Shown here: positions 24,775 to 25,647 of the stretch, piece by piece
Position numbering within the stretch: the stretch's first letter is position 1
Layout of the letters: the number at the start of each line of letters is the position of its first letter
Source: a virus
Virus record (IMG/VR): IMGVR_UViG_3300047356_000900
Span: 1 to 25,647 of that record
Reading direction: 5' to 3' (one strand)
Length of the DNA: 25,647 bases
Program-made: the position numbers and the translations under genes
The notes under the pieces: generated by a model
What the model was told of the DNA's origin: nothing
Database searches by the model: none
The model's input: the letters and a program-made list of their open reading frames with translations, nothing else

Positions 24775-24782
24775 GATAAATA
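24775..24782 (+). promoter_or_regulatory. T4-type late promoter (GATAAATA)
   Basis: GATAAATA lies 2 bases after the stop at 24772 and 19 bases before the ATG at 24802, and equals the element at 16502. It gives the chaperone-like gene its own transcript besides read-through from the triplet. Confidence 0.75.
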
Positions 24783-24801
24783 GTTTTAGGAGCTGAATAA
24801 C

Positions 24802-25593
24802 ATGAGAAAAATTGAAAAAACATTTACTTACCCAATTTGGGACGAGTGGAGAAAAAATAGTTTTGAAAACGGAAGAACCGGCACCTTTACTTATAAAGGT
24901 CCTGAATTTTTAACGTTTGAAGTAGGTAATGACCCTGCAGATACAGACAACTACCAAAAAGAATCTGGTTGGTGTTTATGGGAAAAGACGGATCTTGAAA
25001 GACCAACTGCCGCAGATATTACAAGAGTTACTGTTGACTGTAAAGAAAATCCTTTACTATGTGAAATTGGTAATGATGATGGTAAAGAAGAAGGTGTACA
25101 ATTAAGACGTCAAAGAGAATGGAAAGTTCTTTGGGACGCACCAGACGGTTATATGGATGTTGAATATACAGACGAATTAGAGCCAAGAGATGTTTACGAC
25201 GAACAAAACATTACATATGATTTTGCTACAGAAACATTTAATATTGGTATTCATGATTGGGCCGCAACAGGTACAAAAATGGATCTAACATGGCAAGATC
25301 TTAGAGATGTTAGAGATTCACAATTACATGATACAGACGCTAAAGTTGGACAGACAGATGCTCCTGAGGCTATTCAACAGACTTGGAAAGATTACAGACA
25401 AAGACTAAGAGATTTGCCAGCTTGGGCACAAGCAAACGGTTACGAGCCATGGCAAGCAGTTATGATGTTTCCTACAGTACCAAAAGATATGCGTGATCCA
25501 GACACATCAGCAGATCCAGAAGATCCGTATAGAGAAGGTGCATTTGCTATTGACGTAGCAGTTGCCGCTCAAAAGGTTGCAGGTAAAAAATAA
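24802..25593 (+). CDS. Tail fibre assembly chaperone-like protein (263 aa)
   Basis: Residues about 164-206 match the phage tail assembly chaperone pattern (Phage_tail_APC type): W164-Q-D-L-R-D-V-R-D, then about 20 residues, then W195-K-D-Y198-R-Q-R-L-R-D-L-P206. In the family this is W(Q/R).vR..Rd......Wa.YRqaLRDlP. The N-terminal 150 residues are charged and beta-rich (FTYPIWDEWRKNSFENG, EWKVLWDAPDGYMDVEYTDE) and are not recognised. The tail, from WQAVMMFPTVPKDMRDP, is acidic then Ala-rich and ends in Lys. Family members act in the cytoplasm to fold or trimerise fibre proteins and are usually encoded just downstream of their client, which here would be the Cys-rich triplet or the fibres before it. 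AGGAG (24788-24792) sets the start. The client assignment is inference. Confidence 0.78.
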   Translation: MRKIEKTFTYPIWDEWRKNSFENGRTGTFTYKGPEFLTFEVGNDPADTDNYQKESGWCLWEKTDLERPTAADITRVTVDCKENPLLCEIGNDDGKEEGVQLRRQREWKVLWDAPDGYMDVEYTDELEPRDVYDEQNITYDFATETFNIGIHDWAATGTKMDLTWQDLRDVRDSQLHDTDAKVGQTDAPEAIQQTWKDYRQRLRDLPAWAQANGYEPWQAVMMFPTVPKDMRDPDTSADPEDPYREGAFAIDVAVAAQKVAGKK

Positions 25594-25618
25594 ATTTAGC
25601 ATTATAAATTAATAAATT

Positions 25619-25641
25619 AAGGGCCACTAGGCCCTTTTTTT
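25619..25641 (+). terminator. Intrinsic transcription terminator
   Basis: GGGCC (25621-25625), loop ACTA, GGCCC (25630-25634), then seven Ts (25635-25641). Flanking AA/TT can extend the stem by two pairs. It lies 25 bases after the stop at 25593. A clear rho-independent terminator, closing the late block. Confidence 0.92.
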
Positions 25642-25647
25642 ATGACT

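Noticed and set aside
1-25647. CRISPR arrays, insertion sequences or integrase attachment sites
   Set aside because: No regularly spaced direct repeats, transposase or integrase genes, or terminal inverted repeats were seen.

Overview
The window looks like part of the late structural region of a T4-like (myovirus-type) phage of a marine bacterium. The DNA is AT-rich, every gene lies on the + strand and genes are packed with almost no spacing. Short ATAAATA-type elements resembling the T4 gp55-dependent late promoter sit in front of the main transcription blocks. The proteins are long, Thr/Asn/Gly-rich and beta-repetitive, as in tail fibres and other virion surface proteins of marine T4-like phages. 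No replication, packaging, capsid or lysis gene is visible, and the host cannot be named from this window.

Layout. 1-366: the 3' end of a small protein of unknown role. 415-2241: a fibre-like protein, a small beta-sandwich protein and a short fibre-like protein. 2278-6333 and 6473-10189: a first pair of paralogous giant fibre-like proteins (1351 and 1238 aa) sharing an N-terminus, a DUF1565-like beta-helix and C-terminal modules. They differ by inserts: a dockerin-like Ca loop and a globular helical domain in the first, a LamG-like domain in the second. 10199-10887: two small structural proteins. 10912-16500 and 16537-21378: a second pair of giants (1862 and 1613 aa), each starting with eight CBM5/12-like aromatic repeats and continuing into a beta-helix. 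They also differ by inserts: a duplicated Cys/His motif and an Asp-box propeller-like domain in one, two related helical segments in the other. 21408-22210: two small fibre-associated proteins. 22232-24772: a tandem triplet of 278-279 aa proteins with about 11% cysteine plus glycine-rich motifs. 24802-25593: a protein ending in a tail-fibre assembly-chaperone domain, followed by a strong intrinsic terminator.

As a whole the region reads as a host-recognition cassette: a few conserved virion-anchoring scaffolds into which different glycan-binding or globular domains have been inserted, then small adhesin-like proteins and a probable folding chaperone. The two most unusual signals are (i) the Cys/Gly-rich triplet, whose copies share an almost fixed scaffold but differ strongly in one internal segment, and (ii) the apparent total absence of GCAGC and GCTGC (GCWGC) from the window. 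Reading by eye I found none, while GCGGC and GCCGC occur a few dozen times, mostly at Ala-Ala pairs. This suggests selection against a GCWGC restriction or modification site. A GC-rich, foldable 5' leader before the gene at 6473 is a third item to check.
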